Part shown: in pieces, positions 43,976 through 53,100 of the stretch
Layout of the letters: every line of letters begins with the position of its first letter
Numbering within the stretch: the stretch's first letter is position 1
Origin: an uncultured Oscillospiraceae bacterium
Lineage (GTDB): Bacteria > Bacillota > Clostridia > Oscillospirales > Oscillospiraceae
Assembly (NCBI GenBank): GCA_944386975.1
Contig: CALXDC010000002.1
Span: forward strand, 35,532 to 99,531
DNA: 64,000 bases
Reading direction: 5' to 3'
Notes under the pieces: generated by a model
What the model was told of the DNA's origin: nothing
Database searches by the model: none
What the model saw: the letters and a program-made list of their open reading frames with translations, nothing else
Made by a program: the position numbers and the translations under genes

Positions 43976-44929
43976 ATGGAGAGCGTAGAACGCATCAAGC
44001 ACGTCCTTTTGACCCTGTACCCCATGCGCAAGTCCGTGGGGCAGAAGGCCATGTTCCGGGAGTGGCTGGTGAAGGAACTGAAGCACGACGGATACCGGGT
44101 CCGGGAGGAGCGGTACGGGAAGACCAACGGCAGCGTCAACGTCATCGCCGGGGATCCGGAGAAGGCCACCGTTTTTCTGATGGCCCACTACGACACCCCC
44201 TCCATCATGCTGCTGCCCAACTTCGTCAGCCCCACCAACGTGGCCGCCCATCTGCTCTACCACTTCTTCGCCGCTTTCCTCCTGATGGCGGCGGCGCTGG
44301 TGCTGTCCTTCGTCATCACCTTCCCCATCAACCAGCCGAAGCTCACCCTTCCTCTCTTTGTGATTCTGGCCCTGGCCCTGCTGTTCTTCACTGCTTTCGG
44401 CCCTGCCAACCGGAACAACGCCAACGGAAACACCTCCGGTGTGGCGGCCCTGCTGGCCATCGCCCATGAACTGCGGGGGGACAAGCGGGTGTGCCTGGTG
44501 TTCCTGGACAACAGTGAGCGGGGATTTCTGGGGGCCAAGTCCTTCCGGCGCAAGCACCTCAGCGTTTCGGAGAGCTGTCTCTTCTTCAACTTCGACTGTG
44601 TGGGGGACGGGGAGCACCTCCTCTTCATGCCCAGCAAGCTTTCCCGCTGGGACGCCGACCTGGTAAACGCCCTCGTCGACGCCTTCCCCCCGGAGGGAAA
44701 GCGGCAGAGCCATGTGCTGGACCAAGGGCTTATCTACTACCCCTCTGACCATCGGAAGTTCAAATTCCATGTGGCGGTGTGTGCCTGCCGCCGTCTGGCG
44801 GGGCTGGGGTACTACATTCCCCGCCTGCGCAGCCGTCGGGACACGGTTCTGGAGGAGGAGAACCTCACTTATCTGACGGAGGGCTTTCTCCGCTTCCTGC
44901 CCCTGTATCTCAAGAACCAGGGGAAATAA
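43976..44929 (+). CDS. M28-type peptidase-like membrane protein with degenerate active site
   Basis: 317 aa. AHYDTP (His71, Asp73) starts an M28 aminopeptidase fold, interrupted by two membrane helices (about 90-114 and 124-142). The usual metal-bridging Asp in NDN is Gly151 (NANGNTSGVA) and the usual catalytic Glu pair EE is Ser180-Glu181 (LDNSERGFLG). DCVGDGEHLLF and PSDHRKFKF remain. The fold is recognisable but hydrolytic activity is doubtful. RBS GGAGAAAG. A T-box unit starts right after. Confidence 0.72.
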   Translation: MESVERIKHVLLTLYPMRKSVGQKAMFREWLVKELKHDGYRVREERYGKTNGSVNVIAGDPEKATVFLMAHYDTPSIMLLPNFVSPTNVAAHLLYHFFAAFLLMAAALVLSFVITFPINQPKLTLPLFVILALALLFFTAFGPANRNNANGNTSGVAALLAIAHELRGDKRVCLVFLDNSERGFLGAKSFRRKHLSVSESCLFFNFDCVGDGEHLLFMPSKLSRWDADLVNALVDAFPPEGKRQSHVLDQGLIYYPSDHRKFKFHVAVCACRRLAGLGYYIPRLRSRRDTVLEEENLTYLTEGFLRFLPLYLKNQGK

Positions 44930-44951
44930 GGAGAAAAGCAAAATTTTTTGG

Positions 44952-44980
44952 TTGACAATGCCCCGTATTTCCGATAGAAT
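44952..44980 (+). promoter_or_regulatory. Promoter of the T-box-EamA-tyrS unit
   Basis: TTGACA, 17-base spacer, TAGAAT. Start expected near 44987. Confidence 0.8.
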
Positions 44981-44988
44981 ACAGGGCG

Positions 44989-45252
44989 ATGCGAGGAAAA
45001 GGAAGAGTAGCGGGACGTCCTCTGGCAGAGAGCCTCCGGTGGGTGCAAGGAGGGGAGAGGCCGCCTGTGAATACCCCTTGGAGCAGACCGTTCGAACCCC
45101 TCTTGGGCAGTAGGGCGGTCCGGGTGCGCCCGATAGCGCGCGGGAGTCTCTTGGGACTCCGTGAGGCCCCAGGCCGTGAGGCGGGGGCGAACCAGAGGTG
45201 GTACCGCGTACGTTTACGCCCTCTGTCCAATGTGGGACAGAGGGTGTTTTTT
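44989..45252 (+). promoter_or_regulatory. T-box riboswitch, candidate tyrosine specifier
   Basis: About 260 nt. Stem I elements GAGTAG, AGAGAGCC and GGTGGGTGCAA are followed by GTGAATACCCCTTGGAGC, in which TAC (45072-45074) is the best specifier. The T-box proper GAGGTGGTACCGCG (45194-45208) leaves UGGU to pair with an A-ending discriminator, as in tRNATyr. The competing terminator CCCTCTGTCC/GGACAGAGGG with TGTTTTTT spans 45219-45252. Uncharged tRNA would allow read-through into the transporter and tyrS. The class is firm; the amino acid is inferred from the TAC and tyrS. Confidence 0.9.
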
Positions 45253-46125
45253 ATGGAAGTTACGGGAAATATGGAAAAGCAATCCCGGCGGGGGACGATC
45301 TACTGCTTCATTGCCGCCACGCTCTATAGCATCGGCGGTCTGTGCATCAAGGTGATTCCCTGGCACGGCCTGTCCATCAACGGCGCCCGGAACATGGTGG
45401 CCCTGTTGGTGGTGGGGGGCTATCTGCTTCTGAGCCGCCACCATCTGCGGCTGAACCGATGGATTTTGCTGGGGGCAATCAGCGTCTGCGGCACCAACGT
45501 GCTCTTCACCCTGGCCAACAAGATGACCACCGCCGCCAACGCCATCGTCCTCCAGTTCACCGCACCCATCTTTGTGATCCTCCTGGGGATCCTCTTCCTA
45601 CGCCGCAGGCCCACACGACTGGATGTGGGGGCCTGCGTGCTGGTGCTGTTGGGGGTGCTCTGCTTCTTTGTGGAGGGCCTGGAGGTGGGCGGCATGGCGG
45701 GCAACGTGGTGGCCCTGGTGTCCGGCCTCAGCTACGCCGGGGTCTTCCTCCTCAACGACATGCCCGACAGCGACCCCATCTGCTCCGTCTTCTGGGGAGA
45801 CGTGCTCAGCGTCCTCATCGGCTTCCCGTTCCTGGTACAGGAGACTGCCTTTACACCCACTGCCATTACCAGTGTGGTGATCTTAGGGGCCTTCCAGGTG
45901 GGGCTGGCCTATGTGCTGCTTACCATCGGTTTGCGCACCACCCCGGCGGTGACCGCCTCCTTAGTGTCCGGCATTGAGCCGGTGCTGAACCCCATTCTGG
46001 TGGCGGTATTCTACCATGAGACCATCGGTCCCCTGTCCCTGGTGGGGGCGGTGGTGGTCATCGGCGGCGTGGTGGGCTACAACGCCCTCCGGGCCCGCCG
46101 TGCCAAGGCGGAAATCGCCGCATAA
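45253..46125 (+). CDS. EamA/DMT-superfamily transporter under T-box control
   Basis: 290 aa from the ATG at 45253, right behind the terminator T-run; its ribosome site would be AGAGGG in the 3' arm of the terminator stem. An ATG at 45271 (MEKQSRRG) is an alternative. Ten membrane helices in two EamA repeats (for example IVLQFTAPIFVILLGILFL and ALVSGIEPVLNPILVAVF). DMT carriers move amino acids and metabolites. T-box control together with tyrS suggests tyrosine or another aromatic compound as substrate, though the direction is unknown. Confidence 0.85.
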   Translation: MEVTGNMEKQSRRGTIYCFIAATLYSIGGLCIKVIPWHGLSINGARNMVALLVVGGYLLLSRHHLRLNRWILLGAISVCGTNVLFTLANKMTTAANAIVLQFTAPIFVILLGILFLRRRPTRLDVGACVLVLLGVLCFFVEGLEVGGMAGNVVALVSGLSYAGVFLLNDMPDSDPICSVFWGDVLSVLIGFPFLVQETAFTPTAITSVVILGAFQVGLAYVLLTIGLRTTPAVTASLVSGIEPVLNPILVAVFYHETIGPLSLVGAVVVIGGVVGYNALRARRAKAEIAA

Positions 46126-46168
46126 GTAATGAAAAACAGGAAAACATTGAGATAAAAGGAGAATGATC

Positions 46169-47392
46169 ATGCAGATTTATGAGGAACTGGTGGCTCGTGG
46201 GCTTATTGCCCAGGTCACCAACGAGGAAGAGATCCGGGAGATGGTCAACAACGGTAAGGCCACCTTCTACATCGGCTTTGATCCCACGGCGGACAGCCTC
46301 CACGTAGGTCACTTCATGGCATTGTGCCTGATGAAGCGGCTGCAGATGGCGGGCAACCGGCCCATTGCCCTCATCGGCGGCGGCACCGGCATGGTGGGGG
46401 ATCCCTCCGGCCGCACCGACATGCGCTCCATGATGACGGTGGAGACCATCCAGCACAACTGTGACTGCTTTAAAAAACAGATGGAGCGGTTCATTGACTT
46501 TGGCGAGGGCAAGGCCCTGATGCTCAACAACGCCGACTGGCTGATGAAGCTCAACTACATTGAGCTGCTCCGTGAGGTGGGCGCCTGCTTCAGCGTGAAC
46601 AACATGCTCCGGGCGGAGTGCTACAAGCAGCGCATGGAGAAGGGCCTCAGCTTCCTGGAGTTCAACTACATGATCATGCAGTCCTACGACTTCTACTACA
46701 TGTTCCAGCACTACGGCTGCAACATGCAGTTCGGCGGCAACGACCAGTGGAGCAACATGCTGGGCGGCACGGAGCTGATCCGGCGGAAGCTGGGGAAGGA
46801 CGCCCACGCCATGACCATCACCCTGCTGCTCAACAGCGAGGGGAAGAAGATGGGCAAGACCGCCTCCGGCGCAGTGTGGCTGGACCCCAACAAGACCTCC
46901 CCCTACGACTTCTACCAGTACTGGCGGAACGTGGAGGACGCCGACGTCCTCAAGTGCATCCGGATGCTCACCTTCCTGCCTCTGGAGCAGATCGACGAAA
47001 TGGACAAGTGGGAGGGCAGCCAGCTCAACCGCGCAAAGGAGATCCTGGCCTATGAGCTCACCGCCCTGGTCCACGGCAAGGAGGAGGCGGAAAAGGCCCA
47101 GGAGTCTGCTAAGGCCCTCTTCGGCGGCGGCGGGAATAAGGACAACATGCCCACCACCACCCTCACCGAGGCCCAGTTTGAGGACGGCCAGATGGGGGCC
47201 ATCAGCCTCCTGGTGGCCTGCGGCCTGGCGCCCAGCCGGGGCGAGGCCCGCCGTCTCATTCAGCAGGGCGGCGTCAGCGTCAACGATCAGAAGGTCACCG
47301 ACATCGACCAGAAGTGGGATATGGACGACTTCAAGGGCGAGGGCGTCATTGTGAAGAAGGGCAAGAAGGTCTTCCACCGGGCCGTGCTTTAA
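46169..47392 (+). CDS. tyrS: Tyrosyl-tRNA synthetase
   Basis: 407 aa from the ATG at 46169, 8 bases after AAGGAG (46163 is too close). Class I motifs: DSLHVGHF (HIGH), YMIMQSYDFYYMF, FGGNDQWSNM and KKMGKTASG (KMSKS variant). A C-terminal S4 domain (APSRGEARRLIQQGGVSVN) binds tRNA. It sits 43 bases after the EamA gene without a terminator, so it is probably read from the same T-box leader. Confidence 0.95.
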   Translation: MQIYEELVARGLIAQVTNEEEIREMVNNGKATFYIGFDPTADSLHVGHFMALCLMKRLQMAGNRPIALIGGGTGMVGDPSGRTDMRSMMTVETIQHNCDCFKKQMERFIDFGEGKALMLNNADWLMKLNYIELLREVGACFSVNNMLRAECYKQRMEKGLSFLEFNYMIMQSYDFYYMFQHYGCNMQFGGNDQWSNMLGGTELIRRKLGKDAHAMTITLLLNSEGKKMGKTASGAVWLDPNKTSPYDFYQYWRNVEDADVLKCIRMLTFLPLEQIDEMDKWEGSQLNRAKEILAYELTALVHGKEEAEKAQESAKALFGGGGNKDNMPTTTLTEAQFEDGQMGAISLLVACGLAPSRGEARRLIQQGGVSVNDQKVTDIDQKWDMDDFKGEGVIVKKGKKVFHRAVL

Positions 47393-47412
47393 AGCAGGGC
47401 AGGGGAGACTGG

Positions 47413-47447
47413 GACGGCGCGGGGACACGTTCTCCGCGCCGCCTTTT
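47413..47447 (+). terminator. Terminator after tyrS
   Basis: Stem GGCGCGGGGA/TCTCCGCGCC (one wobble pair), 5-nt loop, then GCCTTTT. Confidence 0.7.
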
Positions 47448-47458
47448 CGCGGCCACAG

Positions 47459-47487
47459 TTGCACAACGGGCGAAAGTATGCTATACT
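47459..47487 (+). promoter_or_regulatory. Promoter of the DivIVA-like gene
   Basis: TTGCAC, 17-base spacer, TATACT, 32 bases before the ATG. Confidence 0.7.
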
Positions 47488-47519
47488 GACCTCAATTGCG
47501 ACAGAAAGCGGGGAAAACC

Positions 47520-48167
47520 ATGGAAATGACCTTTCGTACCGCCGCCTTCGGCGGCTTTCACCGTCAGGATGTGACGGACTATATTGCCAATATGGCCAAG
47601 GAGAACAGCGATCGGGTGGCCGCTCTGGAGCAGGAGCGGGACCAGCTGCGGCAGGAGCTGGAGGCCCGGGAGGCCCAGGGGACGGAACTTGCCGCCCTGC
47701 GGGAGCGCTGCGCCAAGCTGGAAGCTCAGGAGAAGGAACGGGCCGCCCGGATGACCCAGCTGGAGACCCAGGCAGCGGAGCGGGACACTCTTGCCCGGCG
47801 GGTAGAGGAGCTGGAGAGCCAGGCAGACGAATATAGCGACCTCAAGCAGCATATCGCCGGTATTGAACTGGACGCCCACCGCCGCGCCGACCAGCTGCTG
47901 GAGGAATCCCGGCGGAAGGCCGACGCCATCGTGGCCCAGGCCAACACCGACGCCGCCCGCATCCGCAAGCAGGCGGAGGAACAGCTCCTGGAGCTGAGCC
48001 AGCGCTATGAGGAGCTGCTGCGGGCCTTCGAAGTGGCTGCCGGCCACGTGAAGGGGGAGCTGCGGAAGATGGACGTGGCGGTGGGCCAGCTGCCCCTGGC
48101 CTTTAACCACCTCTCCTCTGGCCTCCGGGAGCTGAAGGAGAAAACCATTCCTGGGACAAAGGAGTAA
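47520..48167 (+). CDS. DivIVA-domain coiled-coil protein
   Basis: 215 aa from the ATG at 47520 (GCGGGGA upstream), giving MEMTFRTAAFGGFHRQDVTDYI. This is the lipid-binding N-terminal motif of DivIVA-type proteins, with hydrophobic F in a crossed loop. Residues 30-170 form a continuous, Glu/Gln/Arg-rich coiled coil. The C-terminal part is a short helix (GQLPLAFNHLSSGLRELK). It probably localises to curved membrane or septa and recruits partners. It is monocistronic between two terminators. Confidence 0.82.
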   Translation: MEMTFRTAAFGGFHRQDVTDYIANMAKENSDRVAALEQERDQLRQELEAREAQGTELAALRERCAKLEAQEKERAARMTQLETQAAERDTLARRVEELESQADEYSDLKQHIAGIELDAHRRADQLLEESRRKADAIVAQANTDAARIRKQAEEQLLELSQRYEELLRAFEVAAGHVKGELRKMDVAVGQLPLAFNHLSSGLRELKEKTIPGTKE

Positions 48168-48192
48168 AGGAAAGTCGCATTACAGATAAAAG

Positions 48193-48231
48193 AGCCGTCC
48201 CGACGGAGCCGTTCCGCCGGGGCGGCTTTTT
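48193..48231 (+). terminator. Terminator of the DivIVA-like gene
   Basis: AGCCGTCCCGACGGA pairs with TCCGCCGGGGCGGCT over a 5-nt loop, followed by TTTTTG. Confidence 0.82.
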
Positions 48232-48238
48232 GCTGCCG

Positions 48239-48268
48239 TTGTCACGGCCATGGAGGAAGCGGTATATA
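48239..48268 (+). promoter_or_regulatory. Promoter of the small membrane protein-spoVM-SPOCS unit
   Basis: TTGTCA, 18-base spacer, TATACT, 37 bases before the first ATG. Given the sporulation genes downstream, recognition by a sporulation sigma factor is also possible. Confidence 0.45.
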
Positions 48269-48305
48269 CTGTAGTGAAGCTGCTTGGAGAGGAGGGGAGC
48301 GCGCC

Positions 48306-48455
48306 ATGTATGGAGGATGCCGTCTGCTGGGCCTGTGCGCCCTGGCGCTGGGATTGGGAATCCTGATCACCGCCATTTTTCCCGTAGGCGCGCTGCTCTT
48401 TCTCATCTCATTCCTGCTCATCGGATGCGGATGGGCGTGTATGCGGAGAAGATAG
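48306..48455 (+). CDS. Small hydrophobic membrane protein, 49 aa
   Basis: Reads MYGGCRLLGLCALALGLGIL, then a Pro-containing turn and a second hydrophobic stretch (LLFLISFLLIGCGWACM), ending in RRR. It thus has two membrane helices with a positive C-terminus. GAGGGGAGC precedes the ATG. Similar short hydrophobic proteins occur in Clostridia next to spoVM-like or coat genes, but no function is known. It is followed after 10 bases by spoVM. Confidence 0.65.
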   Translation: MYGGCRLLGLCALALGLGILITAIFPVGALLFLISFLLIGCGWACMRRR

Positions 48456-48465
48456 GAGGCGCTGC

Positions 48466-48540
48466 ATGAAGGTGGTAATCGTCAAGCCCCCCAAGATGGT
48501 GGGCAAAATCCTGCGGAGAATCTTCCGCATTCAGGCATAG
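48466..48540 (+). CDS. spoVM: Spore coat assembly peptide SpoVM
   Basis: 24 aa: MKVVIVKPPKMVGKILRR, then IFRIQA. It matches SpoVM in length, in the MKxxxxKxPKxxGxxLR pattern, in the mid-peptide proline and in the amphipathic C-terminal helix. SpoVM recognises the convex forespore membrane and anchors SpoIVA, encoded 11 kb downstream here. AGGAGG lies 6 bases upstream. Easily missed because of its size. Confidence 0.85.
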   Translation: MKVVIVKPPKMVGKILRRIFRIQA

Positions 48541-48596
48541 AGGTCGTCCCTCCCTCATAGGATGGCGGTGAAGAACACATCGTGATGGAGGGCGCC

Positions 48597-50120
48597 ATGG
48601 AACTGCATTTGAAAACGGAGCAATTTACTTATTATGAGGCGGCGGAGGAGGCTCCGCTGTCCCTGGAGACCACCCAGGAGGCCATCGTCCCCGACAGCTG
48701 CGCCGATGTGGAGCGGATCGTGGACACCACCGGCGTGGTGCTGGTACATAGCAAGGACGTGGGGCCGGAGGGACGGCTGGAGATCAACGGCGTCATCAAG
48801 GCCACCGTGCTGTTTCTGCCGGAGGCGGGGCGGGAGCCGGGGGCCGTCCACATTTCCATTCCCTTCCACACCGCCTGCGAGCTGCGGGAGGGGGCGGGGC
48901 GCTGCGCTGTCCGGCCCTGGCTGCGCAGCATTGATTCCCGGCTTTTGAACCCCCGCAAGATGCTGACCCGGGCGGACCTGGTGCTGGAGATCACCGCCTA
49001 CCGGCAGAGGACCGTCCAGCTCTGCACCGCCGCCGAGGGTGACGACACCCTCCAGGTGCTGGAGGACCAGGCGGAGACCACGGTGCTCACCGACGTGGCG
49101 GAACGGGAATTTCCCTATGTGGAGGAGATGACCGTCTCCGCCAGCCGCCGGGGGATTCGGGAAATTCTGGACAGCAGGACAGTGCTGTTTCCCTCAGAGA
49201 CCAGGATCATCGGCTCCAAGCTGGTGCTCAAGGGCATCGTCCGGGGGGAGCTCCTCTGCCGGGACACGGCGGGGGAGGTGTTCCATCTCAGCCAGGAGTA
49301 TCTTTTCTCCCAGATCATGGAGACGGGGGCCTCGGAGGACACGGGCTTCGCCCGGGCCTCCTTCTGCCTCACCGGCTACGACTACACCATCGGATCGGAA
49401 AACGACCGGGACGACGACCACGTGGTCACCATGTCCCTCCACATCCGCTCCTTTGCAGAGATTCTGGAGAAGCGGCGGCTGCGATTCCTCGCGGACATGT
49501 ACAGTCTTACACAAGAGCTGGAGCTGGAGCGGCAGACCCTCACCGTATGGGAGGATACCCGATCCTACACCCGCAAGCAGAATCTGCGGGAGGTGCTGGA
49601 GACAGGGGTGGGGGTGCGTCAGGTGGCGGCGGCCTGGATTTGCCTCGGTCCCTGCCAGCGGCAGCAGGGGGAGGAGGGGGCCGGCGTCCAGCTCCCTGTG
49701 CAGCTGAAGGCCCTGTATTTGGACGAGAACGACCAGCTGCAGCTGGCGGAGAAGACGGTCCAGGTCCACGGAGAGACCGACGACAGCGCCGCCGGGCGCA
49801 TCGCCGTGTCCTGTCCCGGGGAAGCGGCTGCCGGTCCTGCCCCTGAGGGGGTGGAGCTGCGCTTTGCCCTGGAGTTTGCCGTGGACACGGGGGTACGGTC
49901 GGAAAAGCCCTGCATTGCCCAGGTGAAATGCCGGGAGCTTCCTGAGGAGGAGGCCGCGTCCTCCATCGTGCTGCGGAAGCTCTCTCCGGGGGTTCGGCTG
50001 TGGGACGTGGCCAAACAGTATCGTACCACCGCCGCCGACATCCTGGCGGCCAATGCCGTGGACAGCGAGGAGGCTCTCAGCAGCGACAAGCTGATTTTGA
50101 TTCCCCGGCATCGGATATGA
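48597..50120 (+). CDS. SPOCS (DUF3794) and LysM domain sporulation protein
   Basis: 507 aa from the ATG at 48597, which has GGAGG 6 bases upstream (GTG 48582 and ATG 48585 lack one). Residues 1-440 carry SPOCS/DUF3794 repeats (IVPDSCADVERIVDTTGVV, VLVHSKDVGPEGRLEINGVIKATVLF, then SETRIIGSKLVLKGIVRGELL). A LysM domain ends the protein (LSPGVRLWDVAKQYRTTAADILAANAV), binding peptidoglycan or chitin-like glycans. Such proteins belong to spore coat or cortex layers. Placed directly after spoVM. Confidence 0.88.
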   Translation: MELHLKTEQFTYYEAAEEAPLSLETTQEAIVPDSCADVERIVDTTGVVLVHSKDVGPEGRLEINGVIKATVLFLPEAGREPGAVHISIPFHTACELREGAGRCAVRPWLRSIDSRLLNPRKMLTRADLVLEITAYRQRTVQLCTAAEGDDTLQVLEDQAETTVLTDVAEREFPYVEEMTVSASRRGIREILDSRTVLFPSETRIIGSKLVLKGIVRGELLCRDTAGEVFHLSQEYLFSQIMETGASEDTGFARASFCLTGYDYTIGSENDRDDDHVVTMSLHIRSFAEILEKRRLRFLADMYSLTQELELERQTLTVWEDTRSYTRKQNLREVLETGVGVRQVAAAWICLGPCQRQQGEEGAGVQLPVQLKALYLDENDQLQLAEKTVQVHGETDDSAAGRIAVSCPGEAAAGPAPEGVELRFALEFAVDTGVRSEKPCIAQVKCRELPEEEAASSIVLRKLSPGVRLWDVAKQYRTTAADILAANAVDSEEALSSDKLILIPRHRI

Positions 50121-50122
50121 GA

Positions 50123-50162
50123 AAAGGCCCCATACGGAGCAAGTGCTCCGTATGGGGCCATT
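50123..50162. terminator. Terminator between convergent SPOCS and GLUG genes
   Basis: 15-bp stem GGCCCCATACGGAGC and its complement with a 4-nt loop. The minus side has the T-run (CCTTTTC), so it works best for the GLUG operon. Confidence 0.82.
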
Positions 50163-50167
50163 CCCAT

Positions 50168-53100
50168 TTATCGGGTAGCGGTGCGCTTTCGTCTGCGGCG
50201 GAGATGCAGGATCACGCCTGTACCCAGAAGCAGGACCCCGAGGATGGCCGGCAGGAGAGGAAGAGGGGAGAAGCTGCGGCGGAGGAGGACAATCTGTCCC
50301 TCGGCGTCGCCCTCCCATACGAGATAGCTCCCATCCCACTCTGCCCTTGCCGTCTGCCAGCCCTTGCCGGTGAGGACGGCGACAGCGTCGGCGTCCTGAG
50401 CCCTGAGGTGGAGAATTATGGTATCCCCTCCGCCGGTGGCGGTATACCGCCAGGCGGATACGGCAGTGTAGCCTGCCGGAACCTCCTCCGGGAGAGCCAT
50501 CTCCTCCACTGCCAAGGCGGCCTCCGGGTCAAAGGTTCCTTCCGCCAGGAGAAGGGGGATCTCCTCCCCGGAGGAGAGGGTGGACAGGGGCTGGGAGAAT
50601 TGGGCCTCCAGCACCAGGGAGCGGCGCAGGTTGGTGGTAGGGAAGTCGGGCCACTGGCCGTACTCCCCGTTTCGCCGGGGCGGCTGAGGAACCTGGGAGA
50701 GATCTAAATCCTCCCCGTAGGAGAAGGGGATCTCCGCCACGGTTTTTCCGTCCGCTGTGAAGCGGTAGGAGAAGTGGAGAAAGTCAGCGGGAATCCCGGA
50801 GAGCTGGGAGAAGTCCTCGAAGGACAGCCCCTGGGCAGTCTCCGCATAGTCCACGCCGTCCACCCCTGCCAGATCCTCCAGGAGATACCGGTTGCCGCTG
50901 AGTACGTCCTCCGCCTCGCCGGCGATGGCCCCCCGGCACTCCCCGTCTCCCTGGGCAGTGACCATGGCCCGGCAGTCGGTGAGGGTCCCGGCTTTGCCGG
51001 CGATTCCTCCCAGCCAGCTGCCGCCGGTGAGATCCACCAGGGCGGCGCACCGCAGCACCGTTCCCCGGGTCCTGCCCACGATGCCGCCGCAGTAGTCTGT
51101 ACCGGTTTCCACGTTGCCTCGGGCAGCGCAGTCCAGGAGGATCCCCAGCTCGCAGCGACCGGAAATACCGCCGCCGCTGTCGTTTTTCACTACCACGGAA
51201 CCGTCAAACCGGCAGTCCCGGATGACGGCCCGCACTGTGGCGGTGACGTCGGAGAGAAGCTCCAGGTCCTCCAGATCCCAGGTCTCCTCCGGGTCGCCGT
51301 CCACCGCCGGGAACACGCCGCCGGCGATGCCGCCGGTGTTGCTGTCCCCGTTGACGGTGCAATCGGCCCGGCAGCCGGACACCAGTCCGGGGCCCTCCGT
51401 GACCTCTTCGCCCAGCTCCGACACCGTGAGCTCCGGCTCCCGGCTCAGGTTATAGATGGCTTGGCGGACTTGTTGCAGCTGATTTAAAACAGCGGAGGCG
51501 GAGGCGTGGAGGGCGGCGTTGTCCGTCCCGGCCCGGTCCGTCATGGCCTGGACCTGATCTTGAATTACCGTCAGCTGGCCGTCGATGCGGTCCGCCGCCG
51601 CCTGAGTCTTTTCACCCAGGCCGTCGGTGTAAGACTTCAGAAGGGCACGGATGGCGTCGGCTTCCCGATCCACCGTGTCCAGATGGAGGGAAGCGGCCGA
51701 CGACAGGGCGCTGCCTGCGTCGGAGAGATGGGTCAGGGCGTCGTGGATGCGCCCGGCGGACCGGTCCATCTCCCGCCAGGCGCTCCCCACCTGGGAGGAC
51801 GTCTGGTCGCAGACCGCTTTCCAGCGGCTGACCAGCGCCCGGGTCAGGGCGGGGATCTCCTCCACGGATGCGGCAATGGCGCTGAGATGTCCGGAGGGAT
51901 CCATGGCGGGGAAGGGGAGGGAGAGGGCGCCTTCCACATCTCCCTCCAGCAGCAGGGCGCTCACATTCTCCAGGTAACTGCGGAGGCTCTCCAGCTCCGA
52001 GGCCATGGCGGAGAGGTGGGAGCGGATCTGTTGGGCCTGGCTGTGGATCTGGGCGAGGGTGCTGTCCAACGCATCCACCGCATCCCGCAGGCCGCTGTCC
52101 CCACTGACGGCGGCATCCCCCAGTGCCTTCCGAAAGGACGACGTTTCGTTCAGTAAGGTGTCAATGTCGCCGTCTGCGTCCTTCTGGAAGTTGTCCGCTG
52201 CATCCCGCAGGCCGTCCAAAGCGCTGTCGATGGCGGTGAGGCGGAGGTTCAGCTCATCGGACATAGCCTGGAAGTCCTGGTGTCCCTCACTGCCGGCGCG
52301 GTGGGCCTCACTCTGAATAGAGGAGAGGGCGTCGTGAATCACCTGTACATCCGCAACCCCCTGGTCCGCCATGGCGCTGAGCTGGTCGGTGAACCGCCCC
52401 ATCTCATTGAAAAGGGCGGTGAGGCTGTCGTTGAGAGCATCGGCGGGGGAGGGGCCGTAGGTGAGGTCCAGGTCGGGGGCGAAGAGGCCCACAATGCCGC
52501 CCACCTCCTTGCGGCCCCAGATCTCGCCGGTGTTGACGCAGTTTTGTATCGCGCCGGACTGGAGACCCGCAATGCCGCCCACCCGGTAGCCCAGGTGAAG
52601 ATATCCCACCTTGCCGCTGTTGCTGCAGCCGGTGATAACGCCGTCGGACCGGCCGGCAATGCCGCCGGTATTGAGTCCGGCAGTCTGGTCCGGGTCGGTG
52701 TTGATGAGGCCGGAGTTGCTGCAGCCGGAAATGGTGCCGTGATTTTGCCCGGCGATGCTGCCGGTGTCGGTCTCCCCGGAGACGGCGGCGGCACTGGCAC
52801 AGTCCTGGATCTGTCCGCTGTTGCAGCCCACCATGCCGCCCACTTCCTCTTTCGCGGTTACAATGCCCCGCACGGTGCAACGCCGGATCGCTCCCTCGCT
52901 CTCACCGGCCAGAAGTCCCACCCGGCAGGCGGAGCCCCCCGGTTCCACGTGGCCCTCCACCGTCAGGTCCTCCACAGTGGCGGAGGCCGTCAGGGTGCGG
53001 AAGAGCCCGATCTTGGAGCCCTTATCCCGGAGATTTAGCCCTCGGATGGTGTGGCCGTTGCCGTGGAAGGTTCCCTGGAAAATGGGAATGCCGGAGAAGT

